Source: Musa acuminata AAA Group | Lineage: Eukaryota > Streptophyta > Magnoliopsida > Zingiberales > Musaceae | Direction: 5' to 3' | Length of the DNA: 64,000 bases | NCBI RefSeq assembly: GCF_036884655.1 | Contig: NC_088345.1 | Span: 27,445,501 to 27,509,500, forward strand | Shown here: positions 35,031 through 44,840 of the stretch, one piece after another | Numbering within the stretch: position 1 is the stretch's first letter | Layout: each line of letters begins with the position of its first letter | The notes under the pieces: model-generated | What the model was told of the DNA's origin: nothing | The model's database searches: none | Seen by the model: only the letters and a program-made list of their open reading frames with translations | Program-made: the position numbers and the translations under genes

Positions 35031-35390
35031 GTATCTAAGTGCAGTTTGCGTCTAAGCGCAGATTGCGTCTAAGCGTAGTTTTGCGTCTAAGCGCAGATTG
35101 CGTCTAAGCGCAGTTTTGCGTCTAAGCGCAGTTTTGCGTCTAAGCGCAGTTTTGCGTCTAAACTCAGATTTACGTCTAAATGCAGATTTACGTCTAAACG
35201 CAGATTTACGTCTAAACGCAGTTTTACGTCTAAACGTAGTTTTACGTCTAAACGCAGATTTACGTCTAAACGCAGTATTACGTCTAAACGCAGTTTTACG
35301 TCTAAACGCAGTTTTACGTCTAAACGCAGTTTTACGTCTAAACGCAGATTTACGTCTAAACGCAGTTAGACGCAGATTTACGTCTAAACT
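35031..35390 (-). repeat. 18-bp minisatellite in the S5 LTR, about 20 units
   Basis: Units of acgtctaaacgcagtttt with variants gcgtctaagcgcagatt (17 bp) and gtagtttt. Older family members (LTRs at 17766 and 23331) have only one or two units here, so the array expanded recently in this lineage. The repeat-coded open frame on the plus strand (35098-35394) is a by-product. Confidence 0.93.
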
Positions 35391-36179
35391 TTGAAACTTG
35401 TTTGTATACTCGCAGAAGGCAGTATGCAGTTGAAACCAAGACGTAAACGTGAACTGAAATCTGATGATTGAGCGAAGAAAGCCGATTTACGTCTGAATGC
35501 AGTTTTACGTCTAAATGTTGAAACTCGTTTGTAAAATCGTAGAGGACAGATTGCAGTTATTAATAGGATTAAAATGTAAGCGTAAACTGCAAGGAAGCCC
35601 GTTCGTAAAAGCACGGAAAACAGATTTGCAGAATCAAACGTAAACGTAAACTGTAATGTATGAAAATATGAGTTTACGTCTGAATGCAGAATTGGAAGAA
35701 CAGCACTTAGAACTTGTTCGTGAAAGCGCAGAGAGCAGTAGTGACGAGGGAGGTTTGCAGTAATGATAAAGTGCTCGAAAATAAACGCAAACCAGAGATT
35801 TAGAGTGGTTCGGTCAGCCTTGACCTACTCCACTTTTGGCTTCCTCCACCGATGAGGTTGCCGACGTCAACTAGGTGCCTTCCTTCAATGGGCGAAGGCC
35901 AAACTTCCCTCTTACAGTTTCTCTCCTTTTGACAGGCTTAGGAGACAACCTTTACAGACCTTTCTCTCCTCACTTTACAGTTGAAAACTTGAAGAACAGA
36001 AGGAGGAGACTCAAGGGCTTTACAACACTTTTGAGCTCTTTAGAATCACAGAAAAGATCACAATTTCGGTATAGGTCTGTATCTTTTCAGTGCTGAATGG
36101 GTGGGGTATTTATAGGCCCCAACCCAATTCAAAATTCGAGCTCAAAACGATCAAATCGATCAAATCCCAGAATTCTGGG

Positions 36180-36765
36180 ATCAGGCGGTTGCACCTCTCG
36201 ACTGGAGAGGTGGCACCGCCTGGCAGAGCTCGAAGACTGAGCTCTGCCGATTGCTTCTTCTCTGCCAGAGCTCGAAGACTGAGCTCAATGGTTGCATCAC
36301 CTGGCAGAGCTCGAAGACTGAGCTTGGTGGTTGCATCACCTAGCAGAGCTTGAAATCTGAGCTTGGTGGTTGCATCACTTGGCAGAGCTCCAAACTAAGC
36401 TCAAGCTGATGCACCATTCTGCCAGAGCTCGAAGACTGAGCTTGGTGAATGCATCACCTGGCAAAGCTCGAGACTGAGCTCAGGCTGATGCACCACTCTG
36501 CCAAAGCTCGAAGACTGAGCTTGGTGGTTGCATCGCCTGGCAGAGCTCGGAACTTGAGCTCTGGCGGTGCAACCTCTTGGCTGGAGCGGTTGCACCTCCC
36601 AGCCTTGCAACCCTGGCGGTTGCACCTCCTGGCTGGGGCGGTTGCACCTCCCAGCCCCACAGCCCAGGCGGTTGCACCTCCTGGCTGGGGCGGTTGCACC
36701 TCTCAACCCCCACAGCCCAGGCGGTTGCACCTCCTGGCTGGGGCGGTTGCACCTCCTGGTGCAAT
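36180..36765 (-). repeat. U3 tandem repeats with palindromes, S5 left LTR
   Basis: Two overlapping arrays: about eight units of roughly 36-40 bp containing gcagagctcgaagactgagc (36218-36545), then units of ggcggttgcacctcctggc type (36545-36765). On the minus strand they sit just upstream of the TATA box, where promoter elements would be expected. The matching block in the right LTR is 43260-43850. Confidence 0.85.
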
Positions 36766-37248
36766 CAGGGTCCGAATGGTTCACTCCATTCGACCCACTT
36801 TGAATCTTTTCAGGGGCCCAATTGCCCCAAGATTAAGCTAATGGGATCACCTCCCATTTTCCTGCTTAATCATCGTGCTAACTACGATTATCTCTAAGAC
36901 AACTTCTGCAGCTTGCTCCGATGCGTCAATCGCTTCTTCCGGCGAGTTTCCGGCCACCTTCCGTCGATCAACCGATAACCCTCGGTGATCCTTCTGCGGA
37001 CATCCGGCATACTCCTGGACTTTGCGACGATCCACTTGGCGAGTTCCGACGAGCTTCGCTTGGCAAGCTTCTGGACTTCTCGGATCTGTTCTCTCTGAAC
37101 CTCCGACGACCGTCCGAACTTCCGTCGAACTCTCGAACTCCCAACGTGATCATGATCTTGACTCTGGCGCAACTCCTGCTGCTTGTCTTAATCTCATCGT
37201 AGTTAATCCTGCACACTTATCTCAACACATAGATTAGATAACAAATGA

Positions 37249-37317
37249 CAATTGACTTCATCATCAAAATCCGAGATTCAACAATCTCCCCCTTTTTGAT
37301 GATGACAATCAATTGAT
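37249..37317 (-). promoter_or_regulatory. S5 polypurine tract and junction hairpin
   Basis: Minus strand: purine tract aaaaagggggagat (37284-37298), flanked by arm 37293-37317 on the interior side and arm 37249-37269 inside the LTR. The arms pair with one offset and one G-U type position. Two further purine boxes lie upstream in the interior, at 37331-37345 and 37785-37806. Confidence 0.65.
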
Positions 37318-38501
37318 AAAGGAGTTATCCTTAACTCCCCCTATCTATATGCCATAGTTGAGATAAGTCAACCTTGAATTCAAGACCTAAGAATTCAAGT
37401 GACGTATTGATAAGTTAGATCAGTTAAACTTATCAATACTTCCATCATGATGCCTATCATGATGTATCTCTTCAAGAATTATGTCAAGGCATGACATACA
37501 TCATCAAGTTTGTATGATAGTGTTTGTAACCATTCATCATGCAATGATATAAAGCTACGAAGGACTTTTTACATGATGCTTACATTTGAGATTTTCTAGT
37601 AAGTTTGCATTTTCTTCACAATATCAAATCAAGATATGATGCAAACTATAGTACATGGTCACATATCTCTTGGTGATGCAAGGATGGCATAACATTGTTT
37701 ATAGCATCACTCAAGTATTTGCAACTATGACATAGATATGATTATGGCAGTTCAGCTATGACATAGTGTTTATCAATTCATATTTTTCTCCCCCTTTGTC
37801 ATCAACAAAAAGCATGATAGCATTATCGAGCATATAAAGGAAGTCATGACACATATATCTCTTTATTGTTTTTGCTTTGACGGAGGAAAGTCATTTTCCA
37901 ACGAGTTTTCATAAGAGTGTACGGGAACATCCCATTTTTAGCATACAACCCGAAAAATGAACTTTTTACATGCAGTTGGTTAAAAATATTTGTCACATAA
38001 TTTGCAACATGTTATTTGATCAAGCGTTGTCAAGGCATGTAATAGTAATAACATTCGAATAATTTTGATGTAGTAACACAATTATTTCAAGTGCAGCAAT
38101 ATATCATATTGCATAGCAGGATTTTTATTTCAGCAAGTGTAGCATTGCATCACATGGTAAGATATCAGCTCGTATGATGCAAATTTTTGTTTGATACATG
38201 GCATGATAGCAATCATATCAGCAATAGCTACCATATCAATGTCATACTGCTGACTTATCAACTTACATTGGTATGTTGCTTCATATTTTCAAGGCATAGG
38301 CTTTTAAACCTTTTTAGTTTCAGTGCAAAAACCGAGATAAACAATAAGAGATGTTTGCAAATATGCTTACACAGACAAAGATAACCATATCAGGGTAACA
38401 TATGTACAGCATATCAGGTAACCATAAAGACAAAGTCCTTCATGAATAACATAAGGAGTTTACAACATGTCATATCAAAAACATCAGATGTTTATACAAG
38501 C
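37318..38501 (-). other. S5 non-coding tail between ORF3 and the 3' LTR
   Basis: AT-rich, no supportable gene. Contains reversed purine boxes ttaactccccctatc (37331-37345) and ttctccccctttgtcatcaac (37785-37806), both conserved in S2, S4, S6 and S7. Confidence 0.75.
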
Positions 38502-39617
38502 TTATTCATGAGGTGGAAGATTAAAGTGCCTAAATAAAGAGTCAAATTGTCGATGGATTTGTTGTAGCTCGGTTAGGATTTGATCTTGTCGAAGTTCAAG
38601 CCGTTCTTGTCGTTGCTCAAATCGGTCCATCCGAATCCCGATATCTTCGATGGATGATGTGTGAGTTTGCTCAACCGGATGTGTTTCCTCAAAGGGACAG
38701 ATTGGAGGAGAGTGGGTACTCCTAAAGACTGGGGTTTCCTGCTCTGGTTCAGGTTCAGGTTCAGGGGGATTAGTTCTTCTAGGCATTCTTACCCAGTTAC
38801 CGTTTCTATAGTGACATCTTAGTCGGTGAAGTAGATTTTTGTTTATTATGCTGTATCTATCTGATTTCATTACTTCTTCTTCTAGTGGTATTTGAATGTC
38901 GTAAGCTTTCATTATTCTAGTAATAATTCCACCATATGGGAGCATCATATCTTTTGCAGATAATTCCAACATGTTTTGTTGGATCAGATAGCCAAGACAA
39001 ATGTCACGTTCTTTCATAATTAGGTACATAATTCCTAATTCCAATTGACTCACTTCATCATGATGGTATTGCTTAGGAAGAATTATACTAGTCATGATAT
39101 GATGAAGTATCTTAGTGTTAAAGGGCATTAGATGTTCACAACTTTTAGAAATAGATTCTATGTTAGGATTGGCAAGGATTGTTCCTAAGGCGTTAACGTA
39201 AGATGTTCCAATAGTATTTTCATCCCATGATCCTTTAAAGTAAAGTCCTATGCTTTTCATGGGAATACCTATTATATCACAAATGAATCTATCAGTGATT
39301 GAAATGTGTTGTCCTAATAGATAGGTTGATATCCTTTCTTCATCATCTTTTTGCATATTGTTATAAAACAATCTAACTAGTCTAGGATAAATGGGTTTGT
39401 TGATCTGCAAAATGGGAAGTAGATTTAGGTTTGCAAACCAATGGATAGTCTCTACATCTCTTAGTTCATTCAGATCTACATATTTTCCCTTATTGATGCT
39501 TCTTAGTTCGAAGGAGAGAAATTTTTCAGCATGGTTTTTGGAATCAAAAAGAGAGAGATCAAACTCTTCTACTACTCTCCTCTTTCCCTTGTCCCTTGAG
39601 GATCTTCTAGATCCCAT
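38502..39617 (-). CDS. ORF3: intact third ORF of S5, function unknown (371 aa)
   Basis: Start ATGGGATCTAGAAGA, stop TGA, no interruption. Residues 1-16 are basic (RRSSRDKGKRR, possibly nuclear targeting). Residues about 31-270 form one conserved block with YPRLVRLFYNN (77-87), YFKGSWDENTIGTSY (126-140), LHHIMTSIILPKQYHHDEVS (171-190) and IINKNLLHRLRC (257-268). Then follow a P/E-rich linker (284-297) and a C-terminal coiled-coil-like segment (about 325-366, QRQERLELRQDQI). No signal peptide, membrane segment, or RT or integrase motif is visible, so it is not envelope-like. The block resembles proteins labelled putative plant transposon protein domain, from memory. Broken homologues: 21896-23002 and 61888-62934. 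Confidence 0.9.
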   Translation of the reverse strand: MGSRRSSRDKGKRRVVEEFDLSLFDSKNHAEKFLSFELRSINKGKYVDLNELRDVETIHWFANLNLLPILQINKPIYPRLVRLFYNNMQKDDEERISTYLLGQHISITDRFICDIIGIPMKSIGLYFKGSWDENTIGTSYVNALGTILANPNIESISKSCEHLMPFNTKILHHIMTSIILPKQYHHDEVSQLELGIMYLIMKERDICLGYLIQQNMLELSAKDMMLPYGGIITRIMKAYDIQIPLEEEVMKSDRYSIINKNLLHRLRCHYRNGNWVRMPRRTNPPEPEPEPEQETPVFRSTHSPPICPFEETHPVEQTHTSSIEDIGIRMDRFEQRQERLELRQDQILTELQQIHRQFDSLFRHFNLPPHE

Positions 39618-39625
39618 TACTACTG

Positions 39626-39700
39626 CTGTTTTAGAGGGATGATGATGAGCTAAAGTAAGTGAAGAACAAAACAGAATTTTAAGAGCTTCTTAGAGAGTAC
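39626..39700 (-). other. Candidate short intron in the ORF3 leader (75 bp, S5 copy)
   Basis: Minus strand: donor-like AAAG|GTACTCTC (first intron base 39700) and acceptor-like CCTCTAAAACAG ending at 39626, eight bases before the ATG at 39617. Intact context and matched position in S3 and S7. Confidence 0.42.
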
Positions 39701-39884
39701 CTTTGTGAAATCTTCAAGAGAAGGAAGGATTCTTGATGTTTTGCTCCGAAATGGGAGGTATTTGGAAGGCTTTAGAGGAGTGAAGTGGGAGTGGAGGAGT
39801 CTTGGAAGAGTAGAGGAGGGAATGGGGGTGAGTTGGGGTCGGTTCCTTAGCCGGCCCTAGCGTGATTTTAAGGGGGCAGAGCTG

Positions 39885-39985
39885 CTGGCGGTTGCACCTC
39901 TGGCTGGAGCGGTGCAACCTCTGGCAACCCGTGAAGGCTGGAGGTGCAACCGCCAGCTGGAGAGGTGCCACCGCCTGCAGCAGGT
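39885..39985 (-). promoter_or_regulatory. Palindrome cluster upstream of ORF3 (S5 copy)
   Basis: Minus strand reads aggcggtggcacctctcc, tggcggttgcacctcca, gaggttgcaccgctcc, agaggtgcaaccgccag, followed by a weak TATA-like ccttaaaatc and a pyrimidine-rich leader (39720-39860). Same palindrome type as in the U3 of this element's LTRs. Confidence 0.55.
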
Positions 39986-40371
39986 GAGCATTTTAGGATG
40001 TTTTGATTTAGGGAGCCTTTGCCTTGAGGAGAGTTTCAGAGCAATTGATGTTTGTTACATGATTTCGTATGAATTTTTATTTAAGGAAGAAGCTCTTTGT
40101 AAGATAGATCTTTTAAGGTGCATACGAATGTTTGTTTGGTGTCCCTTTTATGACATGTTTAGTTTCTACAAGAATTAATTCGTAGATGAACAGGTTTTGA
40201 AGATCAGGGGTATGTGAATTTGGATATCATATGTTTCTAATTGTATCGTATTTGTGATTTCATAGCTTCCACTTGTTACTTAAGCGTTGCGAATTCCTTT
40301 TTGATTTTATGACCATTGAGAGTCAAGGAGCAGAACATTATTTCTTGCTCCGGCCTAGACTTTTAATATTT
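39986..40371 (-). other. S5 gag-ORF3 spacer (pol deletion site)
   Basis: No gene. Close to the gag stop, the minus strand reads ggagcaagaaataatg, matching the first codons after gag in pol-bearing elements. The pol-less form therefore breaks off within about 15 codons of the pol start. Confidence 0.7.
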
Positions 40372-41955
40372 TTATAGGAACGGATGATTTTTAGGAACCC
40401 ATTTGCTTTTGGGTGCCTCATAAACAGATCTATATTTTCTATCATGTTGCATAGAGTTTATCATGGTTCCTTTAGGAACCCAAATTAATTTGTTTGGACT
40501 TATTTTCTTGAATGGACAACAATGTGTCTTGTGTCCAGATTTGCAACAAAAGTTGCACTTGGTTTGGTTTTGAACATGTAAGATGGGGCCTTTTACAAAG
40601 GTAGTTGGATTTCGGTGAGGACTCCTCACAAATCCAATCCCACTTCTTTTGGGAGCATGACCCTTGTTTGTAAGGATCATGTTTAATGACTTGCTACCAA
40701 CCTCGAATTTCTTCAAGGTGTCCTTAAGCAGCAAGTTTTCTTTTTGTATAGTTTCTAAATCATGACATTTGATACATGAGTTTAAACTATCATGATGTTC
40801 GACTTTTAACTTATCAAACTCACAAGTAAGATTATCATGTACTCTTTTTAGCAACTTGTATTTTCTATTTATAACTTTGCATTCATCAAATAAATCATGG
40901 AAGGCATTTAATAATTCATCGAAAGATAAATCAGCATCTAATAAATCCGTTACCTCCTCTTCGATGGCCATAAAGGCGTAATGAGCAACTTGCTCGGTGT
41001 TGGATTCTTCCTCCTCAGATGCGCTCGAATCATCCCATGTTGCTTGGAGCGCCTTCTTCTTTGTTGTTCTTTTCTTGACTTGGGGACAATCACTTTTGTA
41101 ATGTCCCGGCTTTTTACACTCGTAGCAGATTACTTGGTCCTTCTTTGATTCAAGTTTATTTTTCACATCGTTTTTAAACTTGTTTCTTTTGAAGAATTTC
41201 TTAAACTTTCTTGTCAAAAGTGCCAGGTCATCGTCACAATCCTCATCACTTAAGATTTCTCTCAAGTGGCATTCAGAAGTTTTAAGTGCCATATCCTTCC
41301 TGTTCTTTGGAAGGATGTCTTCTTGCTCTTCATGAGCTTTGCAGGTCATTTCGTAGGTCATTAATGACCCGATTAGTTCTTCAAGAGGGAAATTTTGCAG
41401 ATCTTTTGCCTCTTGAATGGCGGTGACTTTAGGATCCCAACTCTTAGGAAGGGATCTTAGTATCTTATTCACAAGCTCAAAATCCGAAAAGCTCTTTCCG
41501 AGACCTTTTAAACCGTTGACGACATCCGTGAAACGGGTAAACATGTCGCCAATGGTTTCACTCGGTTTCATTCGAAAAAGTTCAAAAGAATGCAGCAACA
41601 GATTGATTTTTGACTCTTTCACTCTACTTGTGCCCTCGTGGGTCACTTCAAGTGTGTGCCAAATATCAAAAGCAGTTTCGCAAGTTGAAACACGATTAAA
41701 TTCATTTTTATCTAGTGCGCAAAATAAGGCATTCATAGCCTTTGCATTAAGAGCGAAAGCCTTCTTTTCCAAATCGTTCCAATCGATCATTGGAAGAGAA
41801 GATTTTGAAAATCCATTTTCAACAAGGTTCCATAGTTCAAAATCCATAGAAATAAGAAAGATCCTCATTCGGGTCTTCCAGTAAGTGTAGTCCGTTCCAC
41901 TGAACATGGGTGGACGTGTAATCGAATGCCCCTCTTGGTTTCCGGCGTATGCCAT
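40372..41955 (-). CDS. gag: S5 Gag, intact (527 aa)
   Basis: Structural capsid/nucleocapsid protein of a Copia element. Start ATGGCATACGCC after the conserved leader acccaagagag. Residues about 1-200 form the UBN2/DUF4219-like Gag domain (TYWKTRMRIFL, KAMNALFCALDKNEFNRVS, ITHEGTSRVKES-like). Zinc knuckle 1 is C277-C280-H285-C290 (CYECKKPGHYKSDC), followed by an acidic SSASEEEES linker, a coiled coil (about 350-430) and knuckle 2 at C467-C470-H475-C480 (CNFCCKSGHKTHCC). All metal ligands are present. It ends in TAA, unlike the TAG of pol-bearing copies. Closest relative here is the S3 gag. Confidence 0.95.
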   Translation of the reverse strand: MAYAGNQEGHSITRPPMFSGTDYTYWKTRMRIFLISMDFELWNLVENGFSKSSLPMIDWNDLEKKAFALNAKAMNALFCALDKNEFNRVSTCETAFDIWHTLEVTHEGTSRVKESKINLLLHSFELFRMKPSETIGDMFTRFTDVVNGLKGLGKSFSDFELVNKILRSLPKSWDPKVTAIQEAKDLQNFPLEELIGSLMTYEMTCKAHEEQEDILPKNRKDMALKTSECHLREILSDEDCDDDLALLTRKFKKFFKRNKFKNDVKNKLESKKDQVICYECKKPGHYKSDCPQVKKRTTKKKALQATWDDSSASEEEESNTEQVAHYAFMAIEEEVTDLLDADLSFDELLNAFHDLFDECKVINRKYKLLKRVHDNLTCEFDKLKVEHHDSLNSCIKCHDLETIQKENLLLKDTLKKFEVGSKSLNMILTNKGHAPKRSGIGFVRSPHRNPTTFVKGPILHVQNQTKCNFCCKSGHKTHCCPFKKISPNKLIWVPKGTMINSMQHDRKYRSVYEAPKSKWVPKNHPFL

Positions 41956-41990
41956 CTCTCTTGGGTTTTAATCCTTTAGAGAGTTAACCG

Positions 41991-42004
41991 AGCTCTGATA
42001 CCAA
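41991..42004 (-). promoter_or_regulatory. S5 primer-binding site
   Basis: The reverse complement reads TTGGTATCAGAGCT, immediately inside the 5' LTR end at 42006. Full match to TGGTATCAGAGC. Confidence 0.9.
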
Positions 42005-42005
42005 T

Positions 42006-44365
42006 TGTTAGGATCGAGAGCACTAAGAGGGGGGGGGTGAATTAGTGCAGCGGAAATCGTATAATAAATTTAAAACCAAAAGCTGCGTTTGTTCAAAAAC
42101 TATTATGATGCAAAAGCAAATTCTCAGTTTGTATCTAAGTGCAGTTTGCGTCTAAGCGCAGATTGCGTCTAAGCGCAGTTTTGCGTCTAAGCGCAGATTG
42201 CGTCTAAGCGCAGTTTTGCGTCTAAGCGCAGTTTTGCGTCTAAACTCAGATTTACGTCTAAATACAGATTTACGTCTAAACGCAGATTTACGTCTAAACG
42301 CAGTTTTACGTCTAAACGTAGTTTTACGTCTAAACGCAGATTTACGTCTACACGCAGTATTACGTCTAAACGCAGTTTTACGTCTAAACGCAGTTTTACG
42401 TCTAAACGCAGTTTTACGTCTAAACGTAGATTTACGTCTAAACGCAGTTAGATGCAGATTTACGTCTAAACTTTGAAACTTGTTTGTATACTCGCAGAAG
42501 GCAGTATGCAGTTGAAACCAAGACGTAAACGTGAACTGAAATCTGATGATTGAGCGAAGAAAGCCGATTTACGTCTGAATGCAGTTTTACGTCTAAATGT
42601 TGAAACTCGTTTGTAAAATCGTAGAGGACAGATTGCAGTTATTAATAGGATTAAAATGTAAGCGTAAACTGCAAGGAAGCCCGTTCGTAAAAGCACGGAA
42701 AACATATTTGCAGAATCAAACGTAAACGTAAACTGTAATGTATGAAAATACGAGTTTACGTCTGAATGCAGAATTGGAAGAACAGCACTTAGAACTTGTT
42801 CGTGAAAGCGCAAAGAGCAGTAGTGACGAGGGAGGTTTGCAGTAATGATAAAGTGCTCGAAAATAAACGCAAACCAGAGATTTAGAGTGGTTCGGTCAGC
42901 CTTGACCTACTCCACTTTTGGCTTCCTCCACCGATGAGGTTGCCGACGTCAACTAGGTGCCTTCCTTCAATGGGCGAAGGCCAAACTTCCCTCTTACAGT
43001 TTCTCTCCTTTTGACAGGCTTAGGAGACAACCTTTACAGACCTTTCTCTCCTCACTTTACAGTTGAAAACTTGAAGAACAGAAGGAGGAGACTCAAGGGC
43101 TTTACAACACTTTTGAGCTCTTTAGAATCACAGAAAAGATCACAATTTCGGTATAGGTCTGTATCTTTTCAGTGCTGAATGGGTGGGGTATTTATAGGCC
43201 CCAACCCAATTCAAAATTCGAGCTCAAAACGATCAAATCGATCAAATCCCAGAATTCTGGGATTAGGCGGTTGCACCTCTCGACTGGAGAGGTGGCACCG
43301 CCTGGCAGAGCTCGAAGACTGAGCTCTGCCGATTGCTTCTTCTCTGCCAGAGCTCGAAGACTGAGCTCAATGGTTGCATCACCTGGCAGAGCTCGAAGAC
43401 TGAGCTTGGTGGTTGCATCACCTGGCAGAGCTCGAAATCTGAGCTTGGTGGTTGCATCACTTGGCAGAGCTCCAAACTAAGCTCAAGCTGATGCACCATT
43501 CTGCCAGAGCTCGAAGACTGAGCTTGGTGAATGCATCACCTGGCAAAGCTCGAGACTGAGCTCAGGCTGATGCACCACTCTGCCAAAGCTCGAAGACTGA
43601 GCTTGGTGGTTGCATCGCCTGGCAGAGCTCGGAACTTGAGCTCTGGCGGTGCAACCTCTTGGCTGGAGCGGTTGCACCTCCCAGCCTTGCAACCCTGGCG
43701 GTTGCACCTCCTGGCTGGGGCGGTTGCACCTCCCAGCCCCACAGCCCAGGCGGTTGCACCTCTTGGCTGGGGCGGTTGCACCTCTCAACCCCCACAGCCC
43801 AGGCGGTTGCACCTCCTGGCTGGGGCGGTTGCACCTCCTGGTGCAATCAGGGTCCGAATGGTTCACTCCATTCGACCCACTTTGAATCTTTTCAGGGGCC
43901 CAATTGCCCCAAGATTAAGCTAATGGGATCACCTCCCATTTTCCTGCTTAATCATCGTGCTAACTACGATTATCTCTAAGACAACTTCTGCAGCTTGCTC
44001 CGATGCGTCAATCGCTTCTTCCGGCGAGTTTCCGGCCAACTTCCGTCGATCAACCGATAACCCTCGGTGATCCTTCTGCGGACATCCGGCATACTCCTGG
44101 ACTTTGCGACGATCCACTTGGCGAGTTCCGACGAGCTTCGCTTGGCAAGCTTCTGGACTTCTCGGATCTGTTCTCTCTGAACCTCCGACGACCGTCCGAA
44201 CTTCCGTCGAACTCTCGAACTCCCAACGTGATCATGATCTTGACTCCAGCGCAACTCCTGCTGCTTGTCTTAATCTCATCGTAGTTAATCCTGCACACTT
44301 ATCTCAACACATAGATTAGATAACAAATGACAATTGACTTCATCATCAAAATCCGAGATTCAACA
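42006..44365 (-). repeat. S5 5' LTR (right copy)
   Basis: 2,360 bp. Minus-strand promoter TATA tatttatag at 43189-43197, palindrome/tandem block upstream (43260-43850), CG-rich block (44020-44220). Minisatellite at 42131-42472 with 19 units, one fewer than the left LTR, which accounts for the 18-bp length difference. Confidence 0.93.
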
Positions 44366-44370
44366 AGCCA

Positions 44371-44766
44371 AACCTATAATTCTGGTATCAAAGAGTGGAG
44401 CACTCATACAGGACATCATTGGTATCTCAAGTCTAAGGACCAGATACACCACTAGGACTACGGAATCGCTGTCTGACAATAAGGCATCATCAACCATCCA
44501 GCATTCCGTAAGCGGATCATTCAGTGAACTCATTTTTCAATGAGCACCTGTACTGTATCTCTAGTGTCCCTACACGAGCAACTATGAGACCAACTGCATC
44601 CATCATGTGGACGGGTGTATAGCACACTACTCTGTCCGGTTATCACGATGTCCCTCTCGAGTAACCTATAACCGGGATTATTTAGGATATGTGTTTAAAG
44701 GTGAATCGATCTCATTATCGTGATCTCATCACGATCTGATTCCCATTGCACAAATCCAAGGACATC

Positions 44767-44840
<74 letters not shown>

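Larger units (their letters stand above)
34906..37283 (-). repeat. S5 3' LTR (left copy)
   Basis: From TGTTAGGATCGAG (LTR end, reversed) to GAGATTCAACA (LTR start, reversed). In plus-strand order: G9 run, 18-bp minisatellite, TATA tatttatag (36107-36115), palindrome and about 40-bp tandem repeats (36180-36765), CG-rich block (36930-37135). Transcription would run leftwards, so the minisatellite lies downstream of the TATA box in the transcribed part. Confidence 0.93.
34906..44365 (-). mobile_element. S5: intact, young, pol-less Sirevirus-like element with gag and ORF3
   Basis: 9,460 bp with perfect 5-bp duplications AGCCA (34901-34905 and 44366-44370). LTRs of 2,378 bp (left) and 2,360 bp (right) differ by about 15 substitutions plus one 18-bp repeat unit. 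The 4.7-kb interior has primer site, open gag (527 aa), spacer, palindrome cluster, open ORF3 (371 aa), non-coding tail and polypurine tract. There is no protease, integrase, RT or RNase H. To move it would need Pol from another element; S6/S7-type elements share its primer site, Gag type and LTR ends. Confidence 0.93.

Noticed and set aside
35031..35390. Regular short repeats resembling a CRISPR array
   Set aside because: Units are head-to-tail with no unique spacers, lie in a plant LTR and are duplicated in the partner LTR.
35098..35394. 98-codon open frame encoding a six-residue repeat (RLNAVL-type)
   Set aside because: It is the plus-strand translation of the 18-bp minisatellite in the S5 LTR, antisense to the element, and the same frame recurs in the other LTR at 42198-42476 purely because the DNA is repeated.
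36401..36897. Overlapping open frames of 80-130 codons on both strands in the S5 LTRs
   Set aside because: GC-rich tandem repeats keep all frames open; compositions are low-complexity and shift with the repeat unit. No domain.
38502..39617. ORF3 as an envelope-like protein, as in SIRE1
   Set aside because: Its position fits, but no signal peptide, transmembrane helix or glycosylation-rich ectodomain is visible; the sequence looks soluble with a coiled coil.
44770..44836. Long TA run as a possible origin or scaffold attachment site
   Set aside because: A simple microsatellite inside an LTR; no supporting elements nearby.
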